From the NCBI RefSeq assembly GCF_034350045.1, contig NZ_CP133781.1, positions 5,134,501 through 5,198,500 on the forward strand: DNA of 64,000 nucleotides, given 5' to 3'. Positions 33,985-42,194 of the stretch are shown here, piece after piece. Positions within the stretch are counted from its first letter, which is position 1, and the number at the start of each line of letters is the position of its first letter. The translations under genes and the position numbers were made by a program. Origin of the DNA: Pseudomonas sp. CCI4.2. GTDB taxonomy: Bacteria > Pseudomonadota > Gammaproteobacteria > Pseudomonadales > Pseudomonadaceae. Below the pieces are notes generated by a model, which saw only the letters and a program-made list of their open reading frames with translations, was not told where the DNA came from and ran no database searches.

Positions 33985-35513
33985 TTACTTTTCTCGTAAA
34001 TGAGTTCACCCGCTTTTTCACCTGCCATTGCGAGGCCAATGCCAGCTGCAAAAGAACCCGCTCCGACTACTACGATGCCGCAAACAAGCGTTCCCGCTCC
34101 AAGCGTTGGTACCCCTAGCGCTGCACAGATAACGCCAGTGGAGCCGACTAATGCGAAACTACCTAACGCACCCCCACCCACCGTACCTACAAAACTTCCG
34201 CCCTCGGCATATTTCACCTTTTTACAAGCCTCAGTATTTCCCGCTACGCAAACATCCTGAACCTTCATGTAAGAAGCTCCGCCGCCAATTGCTATCCCCA
34301 CGTACCCGCCGTATTTGAGATATTTGGATGCCCTAGCCACGCCGGCAAGGTGAGTGGCATAACCGGAGTTCATGCCGTAGTCGCCAGCTCTTCCCCAACG
34401 GTGTACCAAACTACGACTGGAAATACCTAGGGCGGTTTTTAGTTTCGGGTGATCGGGGAAGCCGATGCCTTTTTTAGTCATCGACGTAAGCTGGGTGTCG
34501 AGCTGGGCAAGCAGACGCTTGCGTTCAGAAAAGAATTCCGCTGACCGCAGATGTCCGTGCTTTTGAAAACTACTTGTATGTAGGTCATCAATCTTTCTAA
34601 ATAGCATTCCAACAGTCTTCAAATTATCAGCGAAAATCGCCTCGCCTATTCCAATCGATGTAGATCCCCGTGTAAGAAACGTTTCAATCTCTTCTCTGTG
34701 GCGGACCATAAAATCCGCCTCTTCCGGGCTTAGATCGGCCAGCGCTTCATTCACTCTGCGTGCCGCAGCCATCAGCCGAGCGTCTTCATCTGTGCATTGG
34801 TAGTTTTCAGGATCGCTGAGCACAATCATCTGACCGGCTTTTATTTGGTCCAACCCAGGATTAAGGGCTCTGAACTTGGCGATAACGGCCGGGGTGGGAG
34901 ATGTAAACAGTTGAGCTTGTAGCTTTTCGAGCGTGGTGCTATTGGGCACGATGTAGAACCCTGGGTCGTATAGCTCGACGACGGTAGGCCATTGTTCTGG
35001 TGGGAACATTTTGTACTTGTCTATCGGCGCTGGCCGAGGTGCCGCCGGGGCTGTGCTAATAGCCTTCTGCTCAGATCTTTCGAGCTGTTGTCGTTGTTGT
35101 TGAGCATGGACAAAGCGCAATAAACGTCCGGGGTCGGGCCCGGTTGCAGAACGAATGCGGTTAAATGCGCTTAAGTAGCTCACGCCATTCGGTGCCGCCA
35201 TTTGGTTTAAGTCATACGCCCGTAAGCGTCCGGATACATTAACTTTCATGCCTCGGTTTTCAAGGTCTATGGCACGCGATTGATCGATCAAGCTGCGCAA
35301 TTCTTTCGTCAGTGCGTCCATGCCTTGCTCTGGAGTTTTATGGCCAAACTCAACGTCATTGATAATACGTTTTGCATAGTTAACGACTTCGCGATTGAAC
35401 TGGAGTCGCAGAATGCCGTCCGTAAGATGTGCATAGCCTGACAACATAGATTGAGATGACAACACCCCAGCCGTATGCTTTACATTCCAGATGTCATAAC
35501 GATTCGGGTTCAT
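33981..35513 (-). CDS. putative polymorphic toxin/effector with LysM-like domain and hydrophobic C-terminus
   Basis: A 510-residue protein without signal peptide. The N-terminal 150 residues are helical ('YAKRIINDVEFGHKTPEQGM'), then a Pro/Ala linker (151-165). Residues 186-235 are LysM-like ('FYIVPNSTTLEKLQAQLF', 'FRALNPGLDQIKAGQMIVLSD'), then come charged helices (240-345). A glycine-rich hydrophobic tail follows (402-500) with Gly-x-x-x-Gly-type spacing ('GSFVGTVGGGALGSFALVG', 'LVCGIVVVGAGSFAAGIGL'), as in pore-forming effectors. Its C-terminal module recurs alone downstream, and each copy is followed by a 128-residue membrane protein. Lack of a signal peptide fits export by a contact-dependent system such as type VI, but no vgrG or PAAR gene is in the window. 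I do not recognise a named family. Confidence 0.6.
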   Translation of the reverse strand: MNPNRYDIWNVKHTAGVLSSQSMLSGYAHLTDGILRLQFNREVVNYAKRIINDVEFGHKTPEQGMDALTKELRSLIDQSRAIDLENRGMKVNVSGRLRAYDLNQMAAPNGVSYLSAFNRIRSATGPDPGRLLRFVHAQQQRQQLERSEQKAISTAPAAPRPAPIDKYKMFPPEQWPTVVELYDPGFYIVPNSTTLEKLQAQLFTSPTPAVIAKFRALNPGLDQIKAGQMIVLSDPENYQCTDEDARLMAAARRVNEALADLSPEEADFMVRHREEIETFLTRGSTSIGIGEAIFADNLKTVGMLFRKIDDLHTSSFQKHGHLRSAEFFSERKRLLAQLDTQLTSMTKKGIGFPDHPKLKTALGISSRSLVHRWGRAGDYGMNSGYATHLAGVARASKYLKYGGYVGIAIGGGASYMKVQDVCVAGNTEACKKVKYAEGGSFVGTVGGGALGSFALVGSTGVICAALGVPTLGAGTLVCGIVVVGAGSFAAGIGLAMAGEKAGELIYEKSK

Positions 35514-35602
35514 GACTTGCCGCTCTGTTCGTTGGAATGGCCGATCTGATAGTCGGGGCCAATCGCCTCATAGGTGAGCGTCATGTATCCGTGCAGAGTC
35601 AT
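35510..35602 (-). CDS. possible 30-residue peptide coupled to the toxin-like gene
   Basis: The ATG at 35602 has AAGGAA nine bases upstream. It opens a 30-codon frame whose TGA overlaps the ATG of the 510-residue gene (ATGA). The peptide starts MTLHGYMTLTYEAIGPDYQ. It could be a real small protein, a translational leader, or the 3' remnant of an upstream gene now lost. No ribosome site precedes the 510-residue gene itself, so its translation may depend on this frame. Confidence 0.4.
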   Translation of the reverse strand: MTLHGYMTLTYEAIGPDYQIGHSNEQSGKS

Positions 35603-35721
35603 AAACCCAATTCCTTTTTTCGATAGCTATTTAGGCTACTGAAAAACGGACTGAAGGGCTGTAGGACGCTTCTGAAAATGCAGGTTGCTGGCGCATTTTT
35701 GTGGCGCTAAGTGACCTCCAG

Positions 35722-36135
35722 CTAAAAATCTACCTTCCCACGCCCAGCCTTGATACTGCCGCGTAGCGTCTTGCCTTCCAAACGGCGTTTCTTTGAACCC
35801 AGGGTCGGCTTGGTTGGGCGTCGTTTCTTCTCGACTTTGGTTGCGTTGATGATCAACTCGGTCAAGCGTTCCAACGCATCGGCGCGGTTTTGCTCTTGAG
35901 TTCGGTACTGCTGGGCCTTGAGCACAATCACACCGTCACCGGTGATGCGACTGTCGCGCAGCGCGAGCAAGCGCTCCTTGTAGAACGGCGGCAAGGACGA
36001 GGCGTTGATGTCGAAGCGCAAATGCACCGCGCTCGATACCTTGTTGACGTTTTGCCCTCCGGCACCTTGGGCGCGGATCGCCGTCAACTCGATCTCGGCA
36101 TCGGCGAGCTGCACGTTATTGGAAATCACCAGCAT
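35722..36135 (-). CDS. arfB: alternative ribosome-rescue factor ArfB
   Basis: A 137-residue peptidyl-tRNA hydrolase (YaeJ family) that releases nascent chains from stalled ribosomes. The catalytic GGQ lies at residues 26-28 ('RAQGAGGQNVNKVSSAVHLRF'). The basic C-terminal tail ('KKRRPTKPTLGSKKRRLEGKT') enters the mRNA channel. Start at 36135 gives the family N-terminus MLVISNNVQLADAEIEL; the longer frame lacks support. It lies 119 bases from the toxin-like cassette, on the same strand. Confidence 0.94.
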   Translation of the reverse strand: MLVISNNVQLADAEIELTAIRAQGAGGQNVNKVSSAVHLRFDINASSLPPFYKERLLALRDSRITGDGVIVLKAQQYRTQEQNRADALERLTELIINATKVEKKRRPTKPTLGSKKRRLEGKTLRGSIKAGRGKVDF

Positions 36136-36652
36136 ATGAGCATTACATGGTCCTGAAGCGTTCAACGATCTGCAACGAACGAAGTTAAAACGTGGCACAT
36201 TGTACACCGCCGCACTCCACCGATTTATTGCAACCGCCTACATAGACCTGTAACTAGTTCCTGACCGAACGGATGGGAAACGGTCCACACTCACTTCAAA
36301 CAAATAGCTGACTGTATTTTGGCGCGAAATAAGTTTTGTTCATTCAGAACTGCATTCGGTCCCCGGCTGCCCGTCAAACCTCCACGCTTCAGCGCCTGTA
36401 AGTGACTCATTGGCGTTACACCATTCGAAAAATTTATTGCGCATAAAACATTCATAAACTAGTTTTTCTACTGTCTGCTGGCCAATCATGGTTAGCGCGA
36501 TTTTCGGCGGGGACATTTAGAACCAAGCAATTAAAGGTGATGAATGTGCCCGCCGCTTTCTCTTCAATCAGCTTTTCTAACACGCCCTCCAGCAGATGCG
36601 GTGTGCTGCACCTGCAACGCCTGGCTGCCCCTCCTCGCAACGGGATGGATCC
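36136..36652. other. intergenic region with no recognised gene
   Basis: About 515 bases between arfB and the gene at 36653. It is AT-rich around 36290-36460 (AATAAGTTTTGTTCATTC, AAAATTTATTGCGCATAAAA). Open frames here are short and have no ribosome site or family likeness. No operator or terminator is seen. Confidence 0.4.
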
Positions 36653-37021
36653 ATGGACCAGATCAGCGCAATCGAACATTTTTTGCACGACCTGAAACAT
36701 CACCCGGCCGTCGAATACACGTTTAAACCACAAGTGCTCATCGGCTACACCGACGCCTATTCAGCGCTCGTCAGTAACATCATCGAAACCGCCCTGGAAG
36801 ATGACTCCTTTCGTTTCAGCGCAATGAACTTGAACACGTCGTCCACTGACTCGCTGAAAAACGCAATCATAGAGAACGACCTGTACATGCTGCTGTATGA
36901 CACCTCAACCCAGTCCGACCTAAGCACTAAGGGCCCTGGGTTCATTCAGGAGTTGAGGACTGTTATGAACGAAAATCCGAAGAAGTCGTTGCTGCTCAAA
37001 AATTATGGCCGCTTCTTCTAG
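36653..37021 (+). CDS. hypothetical protein, possibly an N-terminal fragment
   Basis: A 122-residue soluble protein starting MDQISAIEHFLHDLKHHPAVEY and ending abruptly in 'KSLLLKNYGRFF'. It has the look of one mixed alpha/beta domain ('KPQVLIGYTDAYSALVSNII', 'LYMLLYDTSTQ') with no signal peptide. I do not recognise the family. The terminal residues look like the middle of a fold rather than an end, so the gene could be the 5' part of a longer one; a terminator lies just 37 bases on. The upstream region is AT-rich, which hints at acquired DNA. GGATGGA precedes the ATG. Confidence 0.55.
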   Translation: MDQISAIEHFLHDLKHHPAVEYTFKPQVLIGYTDAYSALVSNIIETALEDDSFRFSAMNLNTSSTDSLKNAIIENDLYMLLYDTSTQSDLSTKGPGFIQELRTVMNENPKKSLLLKNYGRFF

Positions 37022-37057
37022 CGACGTCGTGACCCCGCTATACGTCCCTGTCACCCA

Positions 37058-37092
37058 TAAAAAAACGCCAACCTCTCGGTTAGCGTTTTTTT
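37058..37092. terminator. bidirectional Rho-independent terminator
   Basis: AAAAAACGCcAACC-TCTC-GGTTaGCGTTTTTTT hairpin with A and T tails, between the convergent gene at 36653 and rluB. It serves both. Confidence 0.85.
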
Positions 37093-37116
37093 ACATCTGC
37101 TGCTAAAGCCAGACGA

Positions 37117-38541
37117 TTACTGCGGTTTGCGACGACCAAAGCCTGGACGCTGGCCAGAGCCTGCTGGCGGACCGTTGCGTTTGCCCGAAGGCTTGCCGTT
37201 GTCTACCAGAACAATGCCCGCACGCTGCTGTTTAGGCTTGGCTGGGCGCTTGCTCACGTCACTTGGACGTTCTGCGACTGGCGTGCCGCGGCTGTCCGAA
37301 CGCCCGTTGGCTGGACGCGGAGTGCGAGGTGAATCACCACGCGGCGCACGTGGCGAACGCTCGGCCGAATCACTGCGCGGAGTATGCGGAGCGCTGGCAC
37401 CGTCTTCACGCGGTTTGCGTGCAGGACGTTCAGCACCTTCGCTGCGGCCACGCAACGGACGATTAGTCTCGCCGCCTGCACCGGAACGCCCGGTGGCAGG
37501 GCGCGGAGCACGACCCGACGAGTCGGAACGCGGGCCTGACGGACGCGTGTCACGGTTGCCTTCCGAACGAGGACGGTCGCGCTCGCTACCGGTCACTTGC
37601 GGCTGACGTGGCGCACGCTCACCAGTCGGTGCCGGAGCGCCCGGGTTGGCCGGACGCAAGGTACGAACGCGCTCGCCTTTGCCCAATGGGCGCGACGATT
37701 GACGCTGAAGACGCTCCATCTTGTCTTTGGTCTTGGCGTTCATTTGCGGCTGAGCAACCGGCGTCAGGCCCACTTCGGCGCTGAGGGTGTCGACTTCGTA
37801 CTGGCTCATTTCGCGCCAGCGACCCATCGGCAGGTCCGAGTTAAGGAAAACCGGACCGTAACGCACCCGCTTCAAGCGGCTGACCACCAGGCCCTGGGAT
37901 TCCCAGAGACGGCGGACTTCGCGGTTACGACCTTCCATCACAACGCAGTGGTACCAATGGTTGAAGCCTTCACCGCCCGGCGCTTGCTGAATGTCGGTGA
38001 AACGCGCTGGACCATCTTCCAAGACCACACCGGTCTTGAGGCGCAGCAGCATGTCGTCATCGACTTCGCCACGCACACGGACCGCGTATTCACGGTCCAT
38101 CTCGAAAGACGGGTGCATCAGGCGGTTGGCCAATTCACCGTCAGTGGTGAACATCAGCAAACCGGTGGTGTTGATGTCCAGACGACCGATGTTGACCCAG
38201 CGGCCCTCTTTCGGGCGCGGCAAGCGATCAAACACCGTCGGGCGACCTTCTGGGTCGTCACGGGTGCAAATTTCACCGTCTGGTTTGTTGTACATGATGA
38301 CGCGACGTACCGATTCGGCCGTCTCTTCGCGTTTTATCACGCGGCCATCAACGCTTATGGCGTCATGCAGGTCGACGCGTTGACCGAGGGTCGCGTCTTT
38401 GCCATTGACCTTGATTCGGCCTTGGCTGATCCAGTCTTCGACGTCACGTCGTGAACCTACGCCAATACGTGCCAGAACCTTTTGCAGTTTTTCGCCTGCT
38501 GGGCCGTCTTCTTTGCTGTCAAGCGTGTCTTTGTCACTCAT
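37117..38541 (-). CDS. rluB: 23S rRNA pseudouridine synthase RluB
   Basis: A 474-residue enzyme of the RsuA family, which modifies U2605 of 23S rRNA. An S4 RNA-binding domain (about 15-75, 'EKLQKVLARIGVGSRRDVEDWI') is followed by the catalytic domain with the Asp in GRLDINTTGLLMFTTDG. The second half (about 280-474) is a long, low-complexity Arg/Pro/Gly/Ser tail with repeated R-P and S-x-R-x-P units, longer than the E. coli enzyme and typical of Pseudomonas. It ends next to a bidirectional terminator. Confidence 0.94.
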   Translation of the reverse strand: MSDKDTLDSKEDGPAGEKLQKVLARIGVGSRRDVEDWISQGRIKVNGKDATLGQRVDLHDAISVDGRVIKREETAESVRRVIMYNKPDGEICTRDDPEGRPTVFDRLPRPKEGRWVNIGRLDINTTGLLMFTTDGELANRLMHPSFEMDREYAVRVRGEVDDDMLLRLKTGVVLEDGPARFTDIQQAPGGEGFNHWYHCVVMEGRNREVRRLWESQGLVVSRLKRVRYGPVFLNSDLPMGRWREMSQYEVDTLSAEVGLTPVAQPQMNAKTKDKMERLQRQSSRPLGKGERVRTLRPANPGAPAPTGERAPRQPQVTGSERDRPRSEGNRDTRPSGPRSDSSGRAPRPATGRSGAGGETNRPLRGRSEGAERPARKPREDGASAPHTPRSDSAERSPRAPRGDSPRTPRPANGRSDSRGTPVAERPSDVSKRPAKPKQQRAGIVLVDNGKPSGKRNGPPAGSGQRPGFGRRKPQ

Positions 38542-38701
38542 CTGGGCACCTCCCGGTGTGTCGATAACAGGTCGCGCTGAGAAATGGCGCGAGCTGATTG
38601 CTGAATCTGAAGCCTATGGCGATGTATGAAATCGCAAAAGGTAGCGAATCATACGCGCAAGGCGCCTACTGCGCACCAAAGACTAGTGCAATTGCGTAGG
38701 C

Positions 38702-38890
38702 TTACTTCTTTTTCCGCCGATCGGCCGCCTTCATTTGAATCAAACGCTGGGCGGAATCGGCCAGCACCTTGCGCCTGTCGCCTTTGTCGAGCTTTTTCCA
38801 AGCCTTGATTTCGCGCTTGCTGCGGCCACACCCTACGCAGATATCGTCATCGAACTTGCAGACGCTGATGCAGGGATTTTTGCTGCTCAT
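38702..38890 (-). CDS. DUF1289 protein
   Basis: A 62-residue protein with the DUF1289 Cys pattern: C-x3-C-x6-C-x2-C in 'NPCISVCKFDDDICVGCGRS', probably a metal site, then 'REIKAWKKLDKGDRRKVL' and a Lys-rich tail. Function unknown. The start at 38890 gives MSSKNPCISVC and has GGACT upstream. It lies between rluB and scpB on the same strand. Confidence 0.9.
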   Translation of the reverse strand: MSSKNPCISVCKFDDDICVGCGRSKREIKAWKKLDKGDRRKVLADSAQRLIQMKAADRRKKK

Positions 38891-39006
38891 GGAAGAGTCC
38901 TAAGTTTTTCTGTAGGAGGGCCCGTGTCTTCCACGCCGCGCAATGGCGAAGCAAACACAGGCCTTTGGGAGCGCGCTTCTACAACAAATAGCCGTGATTC
39001 AATACG

Positions 39007-39786
39007 TTATTCGTTGTTTGAGGGTTCGGTGCCGCCTTCTTCGTCCTGCTCGGCGAGATCAGCCCGCAGCAAGTCGTCGAAGTCTGTCTTGAGACCCAAC
39101 TCCATGGAGTCAAGTTCGACCAATAAACTGCGGAAACTGGTTTCGTCCCGTGGCGGCTCAGGTTCCGCGTCCGGGTCGAGGCTGGCGTCGGCCATGGCTT
39201 GGAGGTTGGCGGGCACCGGGGCGTCGTCGAAATCGAGCATGGGCTCAGGTTCCAGCTCGCGCAGTGCAGCCAACGGCGGCAGGTCATCCAGGTTTTTCAG
39301 GTTGAAGTGATCGAGAAACGCCTTGGTCGTGGCAAACATCGCAGGCCTGCCTGGCACTTCACGGTAGCCGACAATCCTGATCCATTCGCGTTCCAGCAGT
39401 GTTTTAACGATGTGGCTGTTGACCGCCACGCCCCGTACGTCTTCGATTTCGCCCCGAGTGATCGGTTGGCGGTAAGCAATCAACGCCATGGTTTCCAGCA
39501 TTGCCCGTGAATAACGCTGCGGCCGTTCTTCCCACAAGCGGCCCACCCATGGCGAATACTGCTCGCGGATCTGCAAGCGATACCCAGAGGCAACTTCTCT
39601 TAATTCAAACGCCCGGCCCTCGCAGGATTTCCCCAACAATTGCAGGGCTTTTTTAAACACCGGGGGCTCAGGACGCTCGCCGTCTTCGAACAGCTCGAAC
39701 AGCCGTTCCAGGGACTGAGGTTTTCCAGATGCCAGCAAAAAAGCTTCGAGCAGGGGGGCCAGCTCGCGGGGATCAGTCAGGTTCAT
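39007..39786 (-). CDS. scpB: SMC-Scp complex subunit ScpB
   Basis: A 259-residue protein with two winged-helix domains: 'LAPLLEAFLLASGKPQSLERL' and 'ALIAYRQPITRGEIEDVRGVAVNSHIVKTLLEREWI' in pieces, then 'GRPAMFATTKAFLDHFNLKN'. It binds the ScpA kleisin in the chromosome-compaction complex. The C-terminal ~70 residues are acidic and low-complexity, as in other pseudomonads. It follows scpA by 19 bases. Confidence 0.94.
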   Translation of the reverse strand: MNLTDPRELAPLLEAFLLASGKPQSLERLFELFEDGERPEPPVFKKALQLLGKSCEGRAFELREVASGYRLQIREQYSPWVGRLWEERPQRYSRAMLETMALIAYRQPITRGEIEDVRGVAVNSHIVKTLLEREWIRIVGYREVPGRPAMFATTKAFLDHFNLKNLDDLPPLAALRELEPEPMLDFDDAPVPANLQAMADASLDPDAEPEPPRDETSFRSLLVELDSMELGLKTDFDDLLRADLAEQDEEGGTEPSNNE

Positions 39787-39805
39787 GCGTTGGCTCTTTG
39801 CTCGG

Positions 39806-40624
39806 TTATTCGGCTCTTGCCCGGACGTGTATCGCCGCGAAGGCCTCGTTTTGCACCAGGTCCACCAAGGATTCTTTGACCAGTTCCAGAATCGCCATGA
39901 AGGTTACGACCACACCGAGGCGCCCTTCTTCGGCGGTGAACAGTTCGGAAAACGGCACGAATCCGCCGCCCTTGAGGCGCTCCAGCACATCACTCATGCG
40001 CTCCCGGGTCGACAACGCTTCGCGACTCACCTGGTGACTTTCAAACAGGTCGCCCCGGCGCAGCACTTCGGCCATAGACATCAACAGTTCGTCGAGGCTG
40101 ACATCGGGCAGCAGTCGGCGCGCTCGGGCTTCGGGGGCGTCCAGCTTAGGCACCACCACGTCACGCCCAACCCGACTCAGACCATCGATGCCTTCGGCCG
40201 CCGCCTTGAAGCGCTCGTATTGTTGCAGACGCCTGATCAACTCGGCGCGTGGATCGTCTTCTTCGGCTTCGATCTCCGCCGAGCGTGGCAGCAGCATCCG
40301 CGACTTGATCTCGGCCAACATGGCTGCCATCACCAGATACTCCGCCGCCAACTCTAGGCGCACGGTTTTCATCAGCTCGACGTACCCCATGTATTGCCGA
40401 GTAATTTCGGCTACTGGGATATCGAGGATGTTGATGTTCTGTTTGCGAATCAGGTACAGCAGTAAGTCTAGCGGACCTTCGAACGCGTCGAGAAACACCT
40501 CCAGCGCGTCCGGCGGAATATAGAGGTCTTGCGGCATGTGCATTACCGCTTGGCCGTAGACCATGGCGAACGGTAACTCTTGCTGAGCGCCCGCTTGGCT
40601 GTCTAGCGTTTCAAGCGATGCCAT
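39806..40624 (-). CDS. scpA: SMC-Scp complex subunit ScpA (kleisin)
   Basis: A 272-residue kleisin. The N-terminal SMC-neck binding region is 'VFLDAFEGPLDLLLYLIRKQNINILDIPVAEITRQY' in family form, and the C-terminal winged helix ends with 'FMAILELVKESLVDLVQNEAF'. It bridges SMC heads with ScpB. It directly abuts the YciO-like gene (stop at 40625, start at 40624), so it is part of one operon. Confidence 0.93.
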   Translation of the reverse strand: MASLETLDSQAGAQQELPFAMVYGQAVMHMPQDLYIPPDALEVFLDAFEGPLDLLLYLIRKQNINILDIPVAEITRQYMGYVELMKTVRLELAAEYLVMAAMLAEIKSRMLLPRSAEIEAEEDDPRAELIRRLQQYERFKAAAEGIDGLSRVGRDVVVPKLDAPEARARRLLPDVSLDELLMSMAEVLRRGDLFESHQVSREALSTRERMSDVLERLKGGGFVPFSELFTAEEGRLGVVVTFMAILELVKESLVDLVQNEAFAAIHVRARAE

Positions 40625-41254
40625 TCAGGCCTCAACCTCGAACGGTCGCGGGTCGCCGCAGCCCACCCGGATGATCTGGGCTTCGCCGTCTGCCAGATTG
40701 ATAACAGTGGACGCCGAAATACCGCCGATACCGCCGTCAATGATCAGGTCAACCTGATGCTCCAGCAGTTGGCGCATTTCATACGGGTCGCTCAAGGGTA
40801 CGGTCTCGCCGGGCATGATCAAGCTCACACTCATCAACGGCTCGCCCAGCTCCACCAACAACGCTTGCGCAATCGGATGGCTTGGCACGCGCAGGCCAAT
40901 GGTCCGGCGCTTGGGGTGCAGGATCAACCGTGGTACTTCGCGGGTGGCGTTGAGAATGAAGGTGTACGGCCCCGGCGTGTGGATTCTGAGCGCACGAAAC
41001 GCCGCCGTATCGACTTTGGCATAGGTACCCAGCTGCGACAGATCACAGCACATCAGGGTGAAGTTGTGCTTGTCGTCCAATTGGCGCAAACGGCGAATAC
41101 GCTCGATGGCGCTTTTATCGCCGATCTGACAACCCAGCGCGTAAGACGAATCCGTGGGATACACCACCAGTCCACCGGACTTGATGATCTCAGCTGCTTG
41201 CTTTATCAGACGCGCCTGCGGGTTTTCCGGGTGCACCTGGAAAAATTGACTCAC
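40625..41254 (-). CDS. Sua5/YciO/YrdC-type protein (YciO-like)
   Basis: A 209-residue YrdC-fold protein. Motifs: 'GGLVVYPTDSSYALGCQIGDK', 'IRRLRQLDDKHNFTLMCCDLSQL', 'PGPYTFILNATREVPR' and 'RVPSHPIAQALL'. The fold binds ATP, threonine and tRNA in threonylcarbamoyl-AMP synthases; the YciO branch is close to TsaC but its in vivo role is less clear. I take the GTG at 41254 as start: AGGAAG lies five bases upstream and the protein then begins like YciO. The ATG-started longer frame (41380) overlaps yciV. Confidence 0.85.
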   Translation of the reverse strand: MSQFFQVHPENPQARLIKQAAEIIKSGGLVVYPTDSSYALGCQIGDKSAIERIRRLRQLDDKHNFTLMCCDLSQLGTYAKVDTAAFRALRIHTPGPYTFILNATREVPRLILHPKRRTIGLRVPSHPIAQALLVELGEPLMSVSLIMPGETVPLSDPYEMRQLLEHQVDLIIDGGIGGISASTVINLADGEAQIIRVGCGDPRPFEVEA

Positions 41255-41267
41255 GGTATCTTCCTGT

Positions 41268-42128
41268 TCAGACGGCAGTAGGCTGGTCATGTTTGAATCG
41301 ACACCAAAGTGGCGGTAGGTCCTCAGGCAACGGGCGGTAAACGCCAATCTCGGACCAGGCGCCAGGGGCATGAAAGTCACTGCCGGCAGTTACCAGCAGA
41401 CCAAACTCACGAGCCAGAATAGCCAGACCACCGACCTGTATTGCGGGTTGCAGGCCGTTGACTACTTCAATCGCGTGGCCGCCAGCCTGAAGATAGTCGG
41501 CGACCAATTTACGACGTTTACTGCGGGTGAAATCATAATGCCAAGGGTGTGCCAGGCTGACCCAGGCTTTGGCTTCGCGCAGGGTCGCTACGGTTTCTTC
41601 CAGCGTAGGCCAATGTTGTTTGACGTCGCCCAGTTTGCCAGCGCCCAGCCATTTACGAAACGCCTCGGCGCGATCCTTGACAAAACCGGCCCGGACCATA
41701 AAGTCCGCGAAGTGCGGTCGAGCCGGTGCATTACCACTGTCACCAAGCTCCTGCTGGATGGCGCGAGCACCTTCCAGTGCCCCCGGCATACCTTTGATCG
41801 CCAATTTTCGGCTTATTTCTTCAGCGCGCAACCAGCGACCATGGTGTAAACGCTCAATAGCGTCGACCAAGGCGGGCGCGTTCATGTCGAAACCGTAGCC
41901 TAAAACATGGATGGTGGCACCGCCCCAGGTACAGGATAATTCAACACCGTTGACCAACTGCATACCCAGCGCAAGCGCCGCAGTACGGGCCTCTTCGAGT
42001 CCTTCGAGGGTATCGTGGTCGGTCAGGGCGAGCACCCGCACACCGTTTTCAAACGCACGCGCAACAAGGACCGCAGGCGCTAGTGCGCCATCGGAAGCAG
42101 TGCTGTGGCAGTGCAGGTCAACATTCAT
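41268..42128 (-). CDS. yciV: PHP-domain phosphatase/5'-3' exoribonuclease (RNase AM, YciV)
   Basis: A 286-residue PHP-fold metal hydrolase. Metal-ligand motifs: DLHCHSTASDGALAP (start), ALTDHDTLEG, SLAHPWHYD and TAGSDFHAPGAW. The E. coli orthologue degrades 3',5'-nucleoside bisphosphates and trims RNA 5' ends. Start: ATG 42128 gives MNVDLHCHS; an in-frame ATG at 42149 adds seven residues and cannot be excluded. It is first in the yciV-yciO-scpAB run and divergent from yciB. Confidence 0.88.
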   Translation of the reverse strand: MNVDLHCHSTASDGALAPAVLVARAFENGVRVLALTDHDTLEGLEEARTAALALGMQLVNGVELSCTWGGATIHVLGYGFDMNAPALVDAIERLHHGRWLRAEEISRKLAIKGMPGALEGARAIQQELGDSGNAPARPHFADFMVRAGFVKDRAEAFRKWLGAGKLGDVKQHWPTLEETVATLREAKAWVSLAHPWHYDFTRSKRRKLVADYLQAGGHAIEVVNGLQPAIQVGGLAILAREFGLLVTAGSDFHAPGAWSEIGVYRPLPEDLPPLWCRFKHDQPTAV

Positions 42129-42194
42129 AGGTGGCGCTTTCGCTGTCATTGATGTTTGTTATTATGCCGCCACATCCTGCATCTGGCTGCCATT

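Noticed and set aside
36452..36733. 93-codon minus-strand frame opposite the unknown gene at 36653
   Set aside because: No ribosome site and no family resemblance; it overlaps the better-supported plus-strand gene.
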